From Brevibacterium sp. 239c (GTDB lineage Bacteria; Actinomycetota; Actinomycetes; Actinomycetales; Brevibacteriaceae), in assembly GCF_900169365.1 (NCBI RefSeq), contig NZ_FXZH01000004.1, forward strand, positions 186,001 through 250,000: a stretch of 64,000 bases of DNA, written 5' to 3'. Shown here in pieces: positions 7,419-15,725 of this stretch. The notes beneath the pieces were generated by a model that saw only the letters and a list, made by a program, of their open reading frames with translations, did not search any database and was not told where the DNA came from. How positions within the stretch are numbered: the first letter of the stretch is position 1; each line of letters starts with the position of its first letter. The translations under genes were made by a program, and so were the position numbers.

Positions 7419-8546
7419 CCGTGCATTCATGCGGGCAGCCTGACGAATGAGATGCTCGCGTTCAGCGAGATTGTTCGCCTTGCCGGCGGCCTTGGCGTAA
7501 AGCTTCGCCGCCGCCTCGAACTCTCCTGACCGCTCTCGCAGATGTGCTTCGACCGCGAAGTACCGAGGCAGGCCATCATCGAGTCTGCGCAGTTCTGCCA
7601 GGCCGGCCACCGGGCCGTCCGCCTCGCCGATCGCGACGGCACGGTTGAGTGCTGCGATTGGACTGTCGCAAAGCTTCAGGAGCTCGTCATACCATTCGAC
7701 GATCTGCGGCCAATCGGTGTCCTCGACGCGCTGCGCATCGGCGTGGAGTGCGGCAATGGCCGCCTGGACCTGGAATTCGCCGAGGTCTTCGCGGGCGAGC
7801 GCGGCCTGCAGCATGACGATGCCCTCGGCGATCAGGTCGGTGTCCCACAGGGATCGGTCCTGCTCGACCAGGGTGATCAGCCCACCATCGGCGGTGAACC
7901 GGGCTTCCCGGCGGGCATGGTGGATGAGCATGAGCGCCAGCAGCCCGGACACCTCGGGATGGTCGATCGAGGCGGCGAGCACCCGGGTGAGACGGATGGC
8001 CTCCGCCGCGAGGTCGACATCGCCGGAGTAGCCCTCGTTGAACACCAGGTAGAGGACTCTGAGGACGTCAGAGACGGTGCCGGGGCGGTTGAGTCTGCGC
8101 CCGGACAGTGTGCGTTTGGCCCGGGAGATGCGCTGAGCCATCGTGGCTTCGGGCACCAGATAGGCCTCTGCGATCTGCCGGGTCGTCAGCCCACCGACGG
8201 CCCGCAGGGTCAGTGCCACCGCCGAGGCTGGGCTGAGGTCCGGATGTGCACATAGGAAATAGAGGTCCACGGTGTCATCGGCCGAGGTGGTCCTCGGTTC
8301 TGTGGACAAGGCGAAGGCTTGTTCCTCCCGCGTGGCCCGGGAAGACTCCGCACGGACCCGGTCAAGAAACTTTCGCCAAGCGACCGTGATCAGCCACCCC
8401 TTCATATCCCTGGGTTCGTTCTCCGGCCAGGTGCGAAACGCTTCGATCAGGGCATCCTGAACGGCATCCTCGGCGGTGGCGAAGTCTGCTCCCCTCCGCT
8501 CGAGGGTGCCGATCACGATGGGAACGAGGTCCCTCACCCCATTCAT
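7416..8546 (-). CDS. ECF sigma factor of the ECF42 type (with C-terminal TPR region)
   Basis: A 376-residue sigma factor. Region 2 spans about residues 10-75 (FATAEDAVQDALIEAFRTWP, then GWLITVAWRKFLDRVR) and region 4 about 115-165 (LTLRAVGGLTTRQIAEAYLV, MAQRISRAKRTL). A long C-terminal extension carries the FTADGGLITL motif and TPR-like helices ending AAAKLYAKAAGKANN, the hallmark of ECF42. The ATG at 8546 overlaps the stop of the upstream DGPF gene by four bases, which decides the start. ECF42 factors have no classical anti-sigma factor and are thought to be controlled through the C-terminal extension. Target promoters are unknown. Confidence 0.87.
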   Translation of the reverse strand: MNGVRDLVPIVIGTLERRGADFATAEDAVQDALIEAFRTWPENEPRDMKGWLITVAWRKFLDRVRAESSRATREEQAFALSTEPRTTSADDTVDLYFLCAHPDLSPASAVALTLRAVGGLTTRQIAEAYLVPEATMAQRISRAKRTLSGRRLNRPGTVSDVLRVLYLVFNEGYSGDVDLAAEAIRLTRVLAASIDHPEVSGLLALMLIHHARREARFTADGGLITLVEQDRSLWDTDLIAEGIVMLQAALAREDLGEFQVQAAIAALHADAQRVEDTDWPQIVEWYDELLKLCDSPIAALNRAVAIGEADGPVAGLAELRRLDDGLPRYFAVEAHLRERSGEFEAAAKLYAKAAGKANNLAEREHLIRQAARMNAR

Positions 8547-8950
8547 GCGGTGGTGGACGGCGTCACGCCCATGAACGGACGGAGCTCGAGCCACTCCCGG
8601 ATCGGTTCACCACCGGCACCCGGTGCGGCCGAGAGTTCACCGGCCAGTGCGAGCGCCCGGTCGTAGGAGTCGACGTCGATGACCATCCATCCGGCGATCA
8701 GGTCCTTGGTCTCCGGGAAAGGACCGTCGGTGACCGGTGGCTTACCGTCTACGTCGAATCGGACGAAGGTGCCTTCGGGTGACAGGGCCTGGGAGTCGAC
8801 GAATTCACCGGTCTCCTTCAGCCTGTCCGCGAAGTCATTCATGTACTGGATGTGCGCATCGACTTCGTCCGGCGACCACTGATCCATCGGGGTGTACTGC
8901 ATGTACTCGGGCGCCATCTTGTAATGCTTGAGCATCAGGTACTTGGCCAT
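8543..8950 (-). CDS. YCII-related DGPF-domain protein
   Basis: A 135-residue YCII-like protein with the namesake motif VTDGPFPETKDLIAGW near residue 75 and the start MAKYLMLKHYK. These dimeric ferredoxin-fold proteins are the usual genomic partners and targets of ECF42 sigma factors; their enzymatic role is unproven. It is the first gene of a two-gene operon: its stop overlaps the sigma factor start by four bases. A good ribosome binding site (AGGAGAAGATC) precedes the ATG. Autoregulation by the sigma factor at the promoter in 8951-9100 is expected from the family but not seen directly. Confidence 0.85.
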   Translation of the reverse strand: MAKYLMLKHYKMAPEYMQYTPMDQWSPDEVDAHIQYMNDFADRLKETGEFVDSQALSPEGTFVRFDVDGKPPVTDGPFPETKDLIAGWMVIDVDSYDRALALAGELSAAPGAGGEPIREWLELRPFMGVTPSTTA

Positions 8951-9194
8951 GATCTTCTCCTCTTATCAATTGCTCGTCGCGAACTTCGCTGACATCCCTG
9001 GGACGGAGCCGCATGCGCATTCTCGACATCCTCGGCGAGATATCTTTCGATTCTTCCACGTATGGGTGCAAATCGACCGTTGTAGCCGACCTGCAACATG
9101 AGTCTCCGAATGCGAACACAAGCACGCCCACCGCGGCGGATTCCGTTGACAGAGTGGACTCATACACACCGCCTCACTTCATCAGGAGATCACC

Positions 9195-9827
9195 ATGAAG
9201 ACCACAAAGATCATTCGGTCCATCACCATCGCCGGCGCCTTCGCAGCTGCACTGTCATTGTCAGCCTGTGATATGAGCATCTCATTCGGACCACCGGATC
9301 AGGAGCAGACGCAGGAGAGCGAAGGGGTTGCAGCGAATCCCGAGGAGTCCGAGACGGACCAGCCTGAGTCGGATGATGCTGCGACCGAGGACTCCCCCGA
9401 TTCTTCGTCAAGTCAGAGCTCATCTTCGAGTGACGACAACGCCACCTCGTCCTCCGATTCGGACTCGACTACAGGTTCGGACTCATCGTCATCATCGTCA
9501 GGGACCTCCACCTCGGCGGGTGAGGGCTCATCGAGATCAGGCGGAGAACATGCGGGCGCCAATGACCCCGGGTTCGAAATCGATGAGAACGGCAACGGCA
9601 CCATCCCCGCATCTCTGCTGGAGAAGGACATCAAGAAGGCGTACGCGAAGCAGGGTACGACCGTCGACGAGGTCGAATGCCTCAATGACCTGATGATCAT
9701 CTCCCAGAAGGGTTCGGTCTCCTGCAACGTCACCGCCTACGGTGAGAAGCGCTACGGCACGGTCAAGGTCACCTCGGTCTCGGGCAACTACGTCGGATAC
9801 TCACTCGACTTCCCCAGCTTCGACTGA
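9195..9827 (+). CDS. secreted lipoprotein with DUF4333-like C-terminal domain
   Basis: A 210-residue protein with a lipoprotein signal peptide: basic start MKTTKIIR, hydrophobic helix, and lipobox LSAC with Cys25 as the lipidated residue. Residues about 40-115 are a disordered linker of Ser, Asp, Glu and Thr. The C-terminal 75 residues fit DUF4333: a helix with LLEKDIKKAYAKQG, then VDEVEC and SVSCNV, whose two Cys probably form a disulfide, then beta strands. It should be anchored to the outer face of the membrane. Function is unknown. The ribosome binding site AGGAGATCACC supports the start. Confidence 0.8.
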   Translation: MKTTKIIRSITIAGAFAAALSLSACDMSISFGPPDQEQTQESEGVAANPEESETDQPESDDAATEDSPDSSSSQSSSSSDDNATSSSDSDSTTGSDSSSSSSGTSTSAGEGSSRSGGEHAGANDPGFEIDENGNGTIPASLLEKDIKKAYAKQGTTVDEVECLNDLMIISQKGSVSCNVTAYGEKRYGTVKVTSVSGNYVGYSLDFPSFD

Positions 9828-10027
9828 GCATGGCCGTGATCGGCACTTCTGGCGTCGGCCGGCCCCGTGGAACAGCTCGCGTGGCTGAACTCAGGAATAC
9901 TGCCACCGGGTCGCTGTGTTCCCCCCTATGACACCGACGAACGGCACCTCAGGCTGACTGGGCGTATATGACCACGTCAGTCCGACGATGACGAGTCGGA
10001 TCCGGCAACCGATTAGGAGCAAGCATC

Positions 10028-10561
10028 ATGGCAATCTCAGACAAGAAGGTCGCATTCCTCCTCACCCGCGGAGTCGAGCAGGTCGAGCTCACCAGCCCCC
10101 GCGGAGCACTCGACGAAGCAGGGGCCACAACGGTCATCGTCTCGCCCTCGGAGGGCACACTCCAGGCGATGAACGGCGACTGGGACCATGCCGACGAGTT
10201 CACCGTCGACGTCCCCGTCTCGCAGGCCAAGGTTGAGGACTTCGATGCACTCGTCCTCCCGGGCGGCACTCTCAACGCGGATGCTCTGCGCCTCGATGAG
10301 GACGCGGTGGCACTTGTGAAGGCGTTCTTCGCAGCCGATAAGCCGGTGGCCGCGATCTGCCACGCACCGTGGATCCTCGCCGAGGCGGATGTGGCCAAGG
10401 GGCGGAAGCTGACCTCATTCGTCGCGACGAAGACCGACTTGATCAATGCTGGGGCAAAGTGGGAAGACTCCGAGGTTGTCATCGACGGCAACCTCATCAC
10501 CTCGCGCAACCCCGGAGACCTCGACGCCTTCAACTCGGCCATCGCAAACGCGCTGAGCTGA
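10028..10561 (+). CDS. PfpI/DJ-1 family type 1 glutamine amidotransferase-like protein
   Basis: A 177-residue DJ-1/PfpI protein. The nucleophile elbow is VAAICHAPWILAEADV, with the catalytic Cys followed by His, and the acidic partner is in the N-terminal GVEQVEL segment. Members act as general stress proteins, deglycase-like enzymes or proteases; the exact activity is not settled. The start has a clear GGAGCAAG site. The gene is intact, but an insertion sequence landed four bases after its stop codon and separated it from the hairpin terminator at 11917-11958. Confidence 0.87.
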   Translation: MAISDKKVAFLLTRGVEQVELTSPRGALDEAGATTVIVSPSEGTLQAMNGDWDHADEFTVDVPVSQAKVEDFDALVLPGGTLNADALRLDEDAVALVKAFFAADKPVAAICHAPWILAEADVAKGRKLTSFVATKTDLINAGAKWEDSEVVIDGNLITSRNPGDLDAFNSAIANALS

Positions 10562-10565
10562 TGAG
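10558..10565. repeat. 8-bp target site duplication, left copy
   Basis: CTGATGAG, identical to the copy at 11876-11883. It includes the stop codon of the PfpI-like gene, so the insertion did not change the protein. Confidence 0.85.
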
Positions 10566-11875
10566 GGGTTAGCGGCATAAATGTGTGTACAGGATAGGCC
10601 CCTTCCCCAGTAAACAGTAAGGCAAGACAGGGTTAAACATGCTCTGGAAGCATGTTCAGTGTCTCTTCCTAGGAATCAACCCAGGTGTGGTGTATGCACC
10701 AGCAAGCTCGTGAAGAACGGAAAGACGAGCGCCGGACGTACCCGATGGCGATGCAAACACTGCGGGGCCTCCACTACGAAGTCGCGCACCGACATCACCC
10801 GCAAAGCCGAATTTGATGCCTTCCAGCACTGGCTGGCTGGCACCCAAGCACAGGGTGGATACACCATCCCCAGGCGCACGTTCCGCCACCGAATCCGCTG
10901 GTGTTGGAACGTCGCGCCCGCCCTGACGCCCACGGGGGAAGTCCACGACCAGATCATGCTCGACGGCACCTATTTCAACGGCTGGTGCGTCCTCATCGCC
11001 TTTACCGGCAGGCATGTCATCAACTGGCAATACACCGACGCAGAGAAACGCGCGTCCTGGACTGCTCTCCTCGAGCACATCCCGGCACCGAAAGCCGCGA
11101 TCGTCGATGGCAACGGACCACTACAGACGATCGTGAAGAAGCTCTGGCCCACGACCCGCATTCAACGTTGCTTCTTCCATATCCGCCAGCGCGGCAACAC
11201 CCATTTGACCCGGAACCCGACCCTGCCGGCGAATAAGGAACTCCTCGCCCTCTACAAGGCCCTCATGGACGTTCGCGCCCTCGACAAGGCCGCGGCCTGG
11301 ACCGCAGCGTTTGCCTCCTGGGAAGCGAAATGGCAGTCGTTTCTCAAGCACCGTACCTACGCTGAAAAGTCAACGATCAGGCCCGCTCATGTGAGTCCGA
11401 ATCAGCAGTGGTGGTACACACACATCCGAACCCGCAGAGCATGGAAACTCCTCGCCAATCTCATCCGCGATGACGAACTCTTCACCTGGCTGAAACTCGC
11501 CGAAGACGGTGTGATCATCTCCCGCACGACGAACCCGCTGGAAGGTGGTCCGAACAAGGCGATCAAGGATTTGCTTCGGGCTCACAGAGGCCTGAGCGCG
11601 CCCCACGCCGTCACGGCGATCACGTGGTTGCTCTATCACCGCACCGAACATCCCAAAGACGCCTGGCAGTTCGTGAAGCCAGCTGATTGGGCTGAACCGA
11701 ATAAACGTCGAATCCCGCCGAGGACAGACACTGGAAGGTCGGAGACGAATGCGCTTTACGGGACGTCATTCAGCGTCGAGGACGGGACTGGAATCCGGAA
11801 AGGGTGGGGCGGACGATCAGGGTGAAATCCAGATCCAACACGCTGGCCCCATACACACATTCTTGCCGCTAACCC
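10566..11875 (+). mobile_element. IS1249-like insertion sequence (IS256 family), complete
   Basis: A 1,310-bp element with imperfect terminal inverted repeats of about 25 bp. The left end reads GGGTTAGCGGCATAAATGTG and the right end is its inverse with three mismatches in 25. It is flanked by identical 8-bp copies of CTGATGAG, the duplication length expected of the IS256 family. It carries one transposase gene. The exact duplication and intact frame suggest a recent insertion. Confidence 0.88.
10659..11825 (+). CDS. IS1249-family transposase
   Basis: A 388-residue DDE transposase of the IS256 superfamily, IS1249 type. It opens with a zinc ribbon of two CxxC pairs (CGVC and CKHC). The likely catalytic Asp residues are in IMLDGTYFNGW and AIVDGNGPLQ, the Glu in TNPLEGGPNKAIKDLLRAHR, and FFHIRQ is the conserved segment before it. 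The start is a GTG at 10659; no in-frame ATG lies upstream inside the element. The frame is uninterrupted and the element has both ends, so it may still be active. It catalyses cut-and-copy movement of its own DNA. Confidence 0.88.
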   Translation: MSLPRNQPRCGVCTSKLVKNGKTSAGRTRWRCKHCGASTTKSRTDITRKAEFDAFQHWLAGTQAQGGYTIPRRTFRHRIRWCWNVAPALTPTGEVHDQIMLDGTYFNGWCVLIAFTGRHVINWQYTDAEKRASWTALLEHIPAPKAAIVDGNGPLQTIVKKLWPTTRIQRCFFHIRQRGNTHLTRNPTLPANKELLALYKALMDVRALDKAAAWTAAFASWEAKWQSFLKHRTYAEKSTIRPAHVSPNQQWWYTHIRTRRAWKLLANLIRDDELFTWLKLAEDGVIISRTTNPLEGGPNKAIKDLLRAHRGLSAPHAVTAITWLLYHRTEHPKDAWQFVKPADWAEPNKRRIPPRTDTGRSETNALYGTSFSVEDGTGIRKGWGGRSG

Positions 11876-11883
11876 CTGATGAG
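11876..11883. repeat. 8-bp target site duplication, right copy
   Basis: CTGATGAG directly after the right inverted repeat, identical to 10558-10565. Confidence 0.85.
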
Positions 11884-11916
11884 CGGGGTCAGGTCCATGT
11901 GCCTGTGAACAGAGAC

Positions 11917-11958
11917 GAAGAAGGCTCCCATCCGATTTCTCGGGTGGGAGCCTTCTTC
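11917..11958. terminator. strong 19-bp hairpin terminator
   Basis: Arms 11917-11935 and 11940-11958 pair over 19 positions with one G-T wobble and a TTTC loop; the outer part is GAAGAAGGCTCCCA and its complement. It sits between the insertion sequence and tRNA-Ser and probably once terminated the PfpI-like gene; it may also serve the tRNA from the other strand. Confidence 0.85.
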
Positions 11959-11964
11959 TCACTG

Positions 11965-12049
11965 CGGAGGATAGGGGATTCGAACCCCTGAGGGCGTTAA
12001 CCCAACCCGCGTTCCAGGCGAGCGCCATAGGCCACTAGGCGAATCCTCC
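11965..12049 (-). tRNA. tRNA-Ser, anticodon GGA
   Basis: The minus strand folds as a class II tRNA. The acceptor stem GGAGGAT pairs with ATCCTCC, followed by discriminator G. The anticodon arm has loop CTGGAAC (anticodon GGA, reading UCC and UCU). There is a long variable arm, as required for Ser, and a T arm with the loop TTCGAAT. CCA is not encoded. Length is 85 bases. Confidence 0.93.
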
Positions 12050-12165
12050 GCGAGCCAGCCTATCCGAGTCATGTCGACAATGCGAAATCCTGACCATCGA
12101 GTGTGAACCATCGCACAAAGCGTCGGTGAAACCTCGACGACCTCGGCACGCTCAGCCACCTCGGC

Positions 12166-13374
12166 TCAGGCACGGATCGCGTCGATGATGCGCACCTTCG
12201 TGGCGACGATAGCGGGGATCAACCCGGCAAGAGCGCCTACGCCGATCGAGACCAGCATGCCTGCTATGACCGCCGTGAACGGCACTTGAGGTGAGCTCAC
12301 GGCATCGAACATGAGCTCAGATACGAACGGTGCTTTGAGCACGAGAACTGCGATGAGAACACCCACGGCTCCGGCGATGGTCGTGGCCACAACACTTTCC
12401 ATCATGACGGAGAAGAAGATCCGCCGGCTGGTCGCACCGAATGATCTGCGGATGCCGATCTCTCTGATTCTCTGCTGGATCGTGACCAAGGAGATGTTGA
12501 GAAGTCCGAGCATGCCCATGAAGAGGATGAGAACACTGATCACCAGCAGGACGTTCTGCACCGGTCCCAAAGTCTCATCCATGCCCGATGCGAAGTCGGT
12601 TCTGTCTGCGGAGACGTCAAAATCGGGCAGCTGCCGTTTGAGATCGGCCTTCGCCTGTTTGCTCAGCTCTTTGCCCTCGTCCGGTGGAAGCCACATCTCG
12701 AACTCTGTTGCAGCCTCTACGTCAGTGCTGACGTTGCCTTCCTGCCCGTTGAGCACGTAGAGACTTCCGTATTCGTCATACCCCGCAGATCCAGCCGCGC
12801 CGACCGAGCCTATGACCGTGCCAGTTGACTCAGTCTCACCGGGCAGCGTGATCGTGGCCGGAAGACTGGCTGGATCGAGTCCATACTCGTAAAGAAAATT
12901 CTCGTCTGCCACGATGGCCGGCGACAAGTTGTTCTTGTCTGCCTCAGTGAACCACCGCCCATGTTCGACCTTGAGTCTGCGCATGTCATCAAAGGCCGGA
13001 TCAACAACGTACATCGTTGCGTTGACCTTGCCCGCCGGGCCCGATATCGATGTGTCGATCTGCCCGAAGGCTGACACATGACTGATGCCGAATCGTTCGG
13101 TGGTGCTTTTGAGTGCAGCATCGACCCTTTCGACCTCGGACTCGCCCATTTCCGATTCAATGGGCTGGAAACTGAAGGTGTAGGTCGAGTCACGGCCTGC
13201 CTGCTGCTCGAATTCGTCAGCCAGCCCCTTCTCCATCATGTCACCGAACCCAACCACCAACGTCAGGGCACAGACCGCAACCCCGACTCCGATCAGGGAC
13301 ATGAGGACACGCACTTTGTGGACGCGCAGCTCTTGCCACGCTTCGACGATTGATGCCGCAAGACCAGTCATCAT
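12166..13374 (-). CDS. ABC transporter permease, MacB/FtsX type
   Basis: A 402-residue permease with the MacB topology: one N-terminal membrane helix (VLMSLIGVGVAVCALTLVVG), a large extracytoplasmic domain at about residues 45-270, then three membrane helices containing the FtsX-like signature REIGIRRSFGATSRRIF between helices 2 and 3. MacB-type permeases do not pump through the membrane channel but work mechanically on extracytoplasmic substrates. It is the last gene of a three-gene operon; its ATG overlaps the stop of the ATPase gene by four bases. Likely role: export or release of a peptide, lipid or antimicrobial, in complex with the two upstream products. Confidence 0.88.
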   Translation of the reverse strand: MMTGLAASIVEAWQELRVHKVRVLMSLIGVGVAVCALTLVVGFGDMMEKGLADEFEQQAGRDSTYTFSFQPIESEMGESEVERVDAALKSTTERFGISHVSAFGQIDTSISGPAGKVNATMYVVDPAFDDMRRLKVEHGRWFTEADKNNLSPAIVADENFLYEYGLDPASLPATITLPGETESTGTVIGSVGAAGSAGYDEYGSLYVLNGQEGNVSTDVEAATEFEMWLPPDEGKELSKQAKADLKRQLPDFDVSADRTDFASGMDETLGPVQNVLLVISVLILFMGMLGLLNISLVTIQQRIREIGIRRSFGATSRRIFFSVMMESVVATTIAGAVGVLIAVLVLKAPFVSELMFDAVSSPQVPFTAVIAGMLVSIGVGALAGLIPAIVATKVRIIDAIRA

Positions 13375-14117
13375 GACCGTCCACCTGCCAAAGCCTCGGC
13401 GGTCACTCCGTCGACGATCGGATTCAGCTCACCCTGACTGAGTGAGAACTGCCGAGATGCCATGTTTGCGATTGCCAGATCGTGGGTGATGGTGATGAGC
13501 GCAGCCCCGGAATCCTTGGTGATGCCGTCGAGGATCTCCATGACATGCACTCCCGTATCGACGTCGAGGGCGCCTGTCGGTTCGTCTGCAAGTACGAGTC
13601 TGGGTTCGCGCACGAGTGATCGGGCGATCGCGACCCGCTGCTGTTCACCACCGGAGAGTCGGTTCGGTTTCATATTCATGCGGTCTCCTAGGCCGAGCCT
13701 GCCCAACATCTCCTCTGCGATCTTTCTCCGATATCTGAACTCCCGGCAGGTGCCGTACATGAGCGGAGCTTCAACGTTTTCGACTGCGGTGCGCCCGGGC
13801 AGAAGATTGAATTGCTGGAAGACGAACCCGATATCTCGTCCTCTGAAAGCGGCCGCGCGATTTCGGGAAATATTCTGTACTGGGGTCCCGGCGAATTCCA
13901 TGTCGCCGGTCGTCGGTGCATCGAGGAGACCGAGGATATTCAACAGTGTCGATTTTCCGGTTCCCGAGCGACCGACGATGCCGATGTGCTCCCCACTGTC
14001 CACTTCAAGATTGATGTCGGTGAGAATCGTGAGAACCTGGCCTGCGGCAATGGGTACCGACCGGGACACATGTCGCAGAGACAGCAAGGTCGAGGCCGTC
14101 GTCTCCGTGGGACTCAC
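13371..14117 (-). CDS. ABC transporter ATP-binding protein, MacB/LolD type
   Basis: A 248-residue nucleotide-binding protein with Walker A (GRSGTGKSTLL), Q-loop (FVFQQFNLLPGRTAVENV), signature (LSGGEQQRVAIARSL), Walker B (RLVLADEPTGALD) and switch His (ITHDLA). The LLPGRTAVENV segment after the Q-loop is typical of the LolD/MacB/FtsE branch. It powers the adjacent MacB-type permease. The gene overlaps its neighbours by four bases on each side, so the three proteins are made together. Confidence 0.92.
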   Translation of the reverse strand: MSPTETTASTLLSLRHVSRSVPIAAGQVLTILTDINLEVDSGEHIGIVGRSGTGKSTLLNILGLLDAPTTGDMEFAGTPVQNISRNRAAAFRGRDIGFVFQQFNLLPGRTAVENVEAPLMYGTCREFRYRRKIAEEMLGRLGLGDRMNMKPNRLSGGEQQRVAIARSLVREPRLVLADEPTGALDVDTGVHVMEILDGITKDSGAALITITHDLAIANMASRQFSLSQGELNPIVDGVTAEALAGGRS

Positions 14118-15265
14118 TGCTCGCCACCTTCGATGTCCGAAGTATCTTCGAACTCGCCGTCCATCTCGCCATACATGTCTTCGTCCATCTCGTCGTCCTC
14201 GGGTTCGGTTCCCGGTACGAACTCCTCGATCTCCTCACCTTCTTTGAGACCCGACTTCACCTCAACCATGGAACCGTCGTTGAGCCCGAGACGTACACTG
14301 CGTTCCTCCGGTTCACCATCGTCTCCTGTGACCCACACCGTTCCCGTGCCAGTGAGGCCGCGCACGGCAGTGACCGGCGCGATGATGACGTCGCTGACGG
14401 CTCCCGCCTCTACCGTCATGGTCAGATCCAGGCTGTTGTACACCGTGACATCCTTGGGGACTTTGCAGATCAGCTGAGGGCCAGTCCCCGATCCCGCTTC
14501 CGGATCTTCGTCCGCGGCAGGCTCCTCGGCAGGGGGTTCACCGGATTCGCCATCATCGGCAGCGTCTTCACCGCCAGCTTTCGATGCCGCACCTGTGCCC
14601 GCGCCCTGATCAAGGCGCAGATTCTCGCAGTCGAAAGGCTCGGGACCATCGGCGATGGTGATGTTCGCGGTCCTCGGGAGCTTCGGGATGCGATAGAGAT
14701 CAACCGCTTCGATCGGTGCCCTGGCGGTGAAGGTATTCTTCAGCAGCTCGGTCACCTGGGTGTCCGACGAGACCTGGTCGTTCTTCTCGACTGCGAAGTC
14801 GCCCACGGTCCCATCGGCTTCTGCCGTGACCGTGTGATATTTCGGCTTCGCGGGCTCCTGCCCTTCATCATACTGAGAATCCTCCGGGGCATCGGTATCG
14901 GAATCGCTGTCCGAAGACGCCGGAGGCTGCTCCTCGTCTGCCTCTTCGCTCCTGACCTGGAAAAGCTCGGCGCCTTCGAACACTTCATCTCCGGGTTGCG
15001 CGAAGAAGTGATTGACTTTGCCCTCATGAGCGGCCTTGACCGCGGTCGGCTCGTCGACGTTGATCGCGCCCTTGGCTTCAATGCTGTTGGAGATGTCCCC
15101 GCGTTCTGCGGTGATGATCGAACCAGCGGATTCACCTGTTGCTTCGACACCGTCGAACCCGTCGTCAGCGTCCGGTTTGAAGGCGATCCATCCCAGCAGT
15201 GCGGCGATGACCACGAAGACGAGGAGGAAGGCGAGGGGCAGAATGACGCGACGGAAGATGTGCAT
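14114..15265 (-). CDS. membrane fusion (periplasmic adaptor-like) protein of a MacAB-like exporter
   Basis: A 383-residue protein with one N-terminal membrane helix (ILPLAFLLVFVVIAALLGWIAF) and an extracytoplasmic part of HlyD/MacA type: a beta-barrel and lipoyl-like half motif (VKAAHEGKVNHFFAQPGDEV) and a second half (TVTAEADGTVGDFAVEKND). Long acidic stretches interrupt it at about residues 107-135 and 215-255, and the last 45 residues are strongly acidic. First gene of the operon. In Gram-positives such adaptors work with the MacB-type permease without an outer-membrane channel. The acidic insertions are unusual and could bind a cationic substrate or metal. Confidence 0.82.
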   Translation of the reverse strand: MHIFRRVILPLAFLLVFVVIAALLGWIAFKPDADDGFDGVEATGESAGSIITAERGDISNSIEAKGAINVDEPTAVKAAHEGKVNHFFAQPGDEVFEGAELFQVRSEEADEEQPPASSDSDSDTDAPEDSQYDEGQEPAKPKYHTVTAEADGTVGDFAVEKNDQVSSDTQVTELLKNTFTARAPIEAVDLYRIPKLPRTANITIADGPEPFDCENLRLDQGAGTGAASKAGGEDAADDGESGEPPAEEPAADEDPEAGSGTGPQLICKVPKDVTVYNSLDLTMTVEAGAVSDVIIAPVTAVRGLTGTGTVWVTGDDGEPEERSVRLGLNDGSMVEVKSGLKEGEEIEEFVPGTEPEDDEMDEDMYGEMDGEFEDTSDIEGGEQ

Positions 15266-15414
15266 GTTTCCTTCGGAGGATAGGTGACGAGATTCGACAA
15301 CTATATCGAGCGAACCCGCAGTTCAAGCGTCGATGGAGTCACAGAAACATAACAGCTGCCTTGTCATAGCTTTCGCACTGAGGAACCGTGGCCCTCTGCT
15401 GCCGGGGACTCGTT

Positions 15415-15444
15415 TTGTACCTCGAGGATGCTCTCGACTACACT
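15415..15444 (+). promoter_or_regulatory. promoter of the SRP RNA gene
   Basis: TTGTAC (15415-15420) and TACACT (15439-15444) are 18 bp apart and lie 7 bp before the first paired base of the RNA. Confidence 0.6.
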
Positions 15445-15451
15445 GATCGAT

Positions 15452-15539
15452 GGCTCCCCGTGCGGCGTCATCTTGTGAACTCCCCCAGGGCCGGAAGGCA
15501 GCAAGGGTAAGCGAGCTCTGGCGGGTGCACGGGGAGTCC
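15452..15539 (+). ncRNA. ffs: signal recognition particle RNA (small bacterial 4.5S type)
   Basis: The ends pair (GGCTCCCCGTG near 15452 with CACGGGGAGTCC ending at 15539). The universal SRP domain IV is present: the asymmetric loop strands and GGAA tetraloop of CCAGGGCCGGAAGGCAGCAA with GGGTAAGC. The RNA binds Ffh and, as SRP, targets signal peptides of nascent proteins to the membrane. There is no Alu domain, as is usual for most actinobacteria. Ends are accurate to a few bases. Short open frames over this region on both strands are not genes. Confidence 0.93.
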
Positions 15540-15725
15540 TTAGTTTCTCAAGGTCACAATTCCACAACTCCCCCTCCCCCATGTCAGCCCAGGTCAGGGC
15601 CTAACTCAGCGGTGAGAAATGAGCCTTTCGCGAGGATTTCGCCCAATCCTTTAATACTTTCGTGATTTGGCATCACTAACATGGTCTGCAGCTCTCATCC
15701 CTTTGCTCGAACGAGGATCCCTGTT

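Noticed and set aside
11749-11991. Open frame running through the right end of the insertion sequence towards tRNA-Ser
   Set aside because: Overlaps the transposase end, the inverted repeat and a hairpin terminator; no protein similarity seen.
15364-15665. Short open frames on both strands over the SRP RNA
   Set aside because: The sequence folds as SRP RNA with the conserved domain IV; the frames start or end inside the stem.
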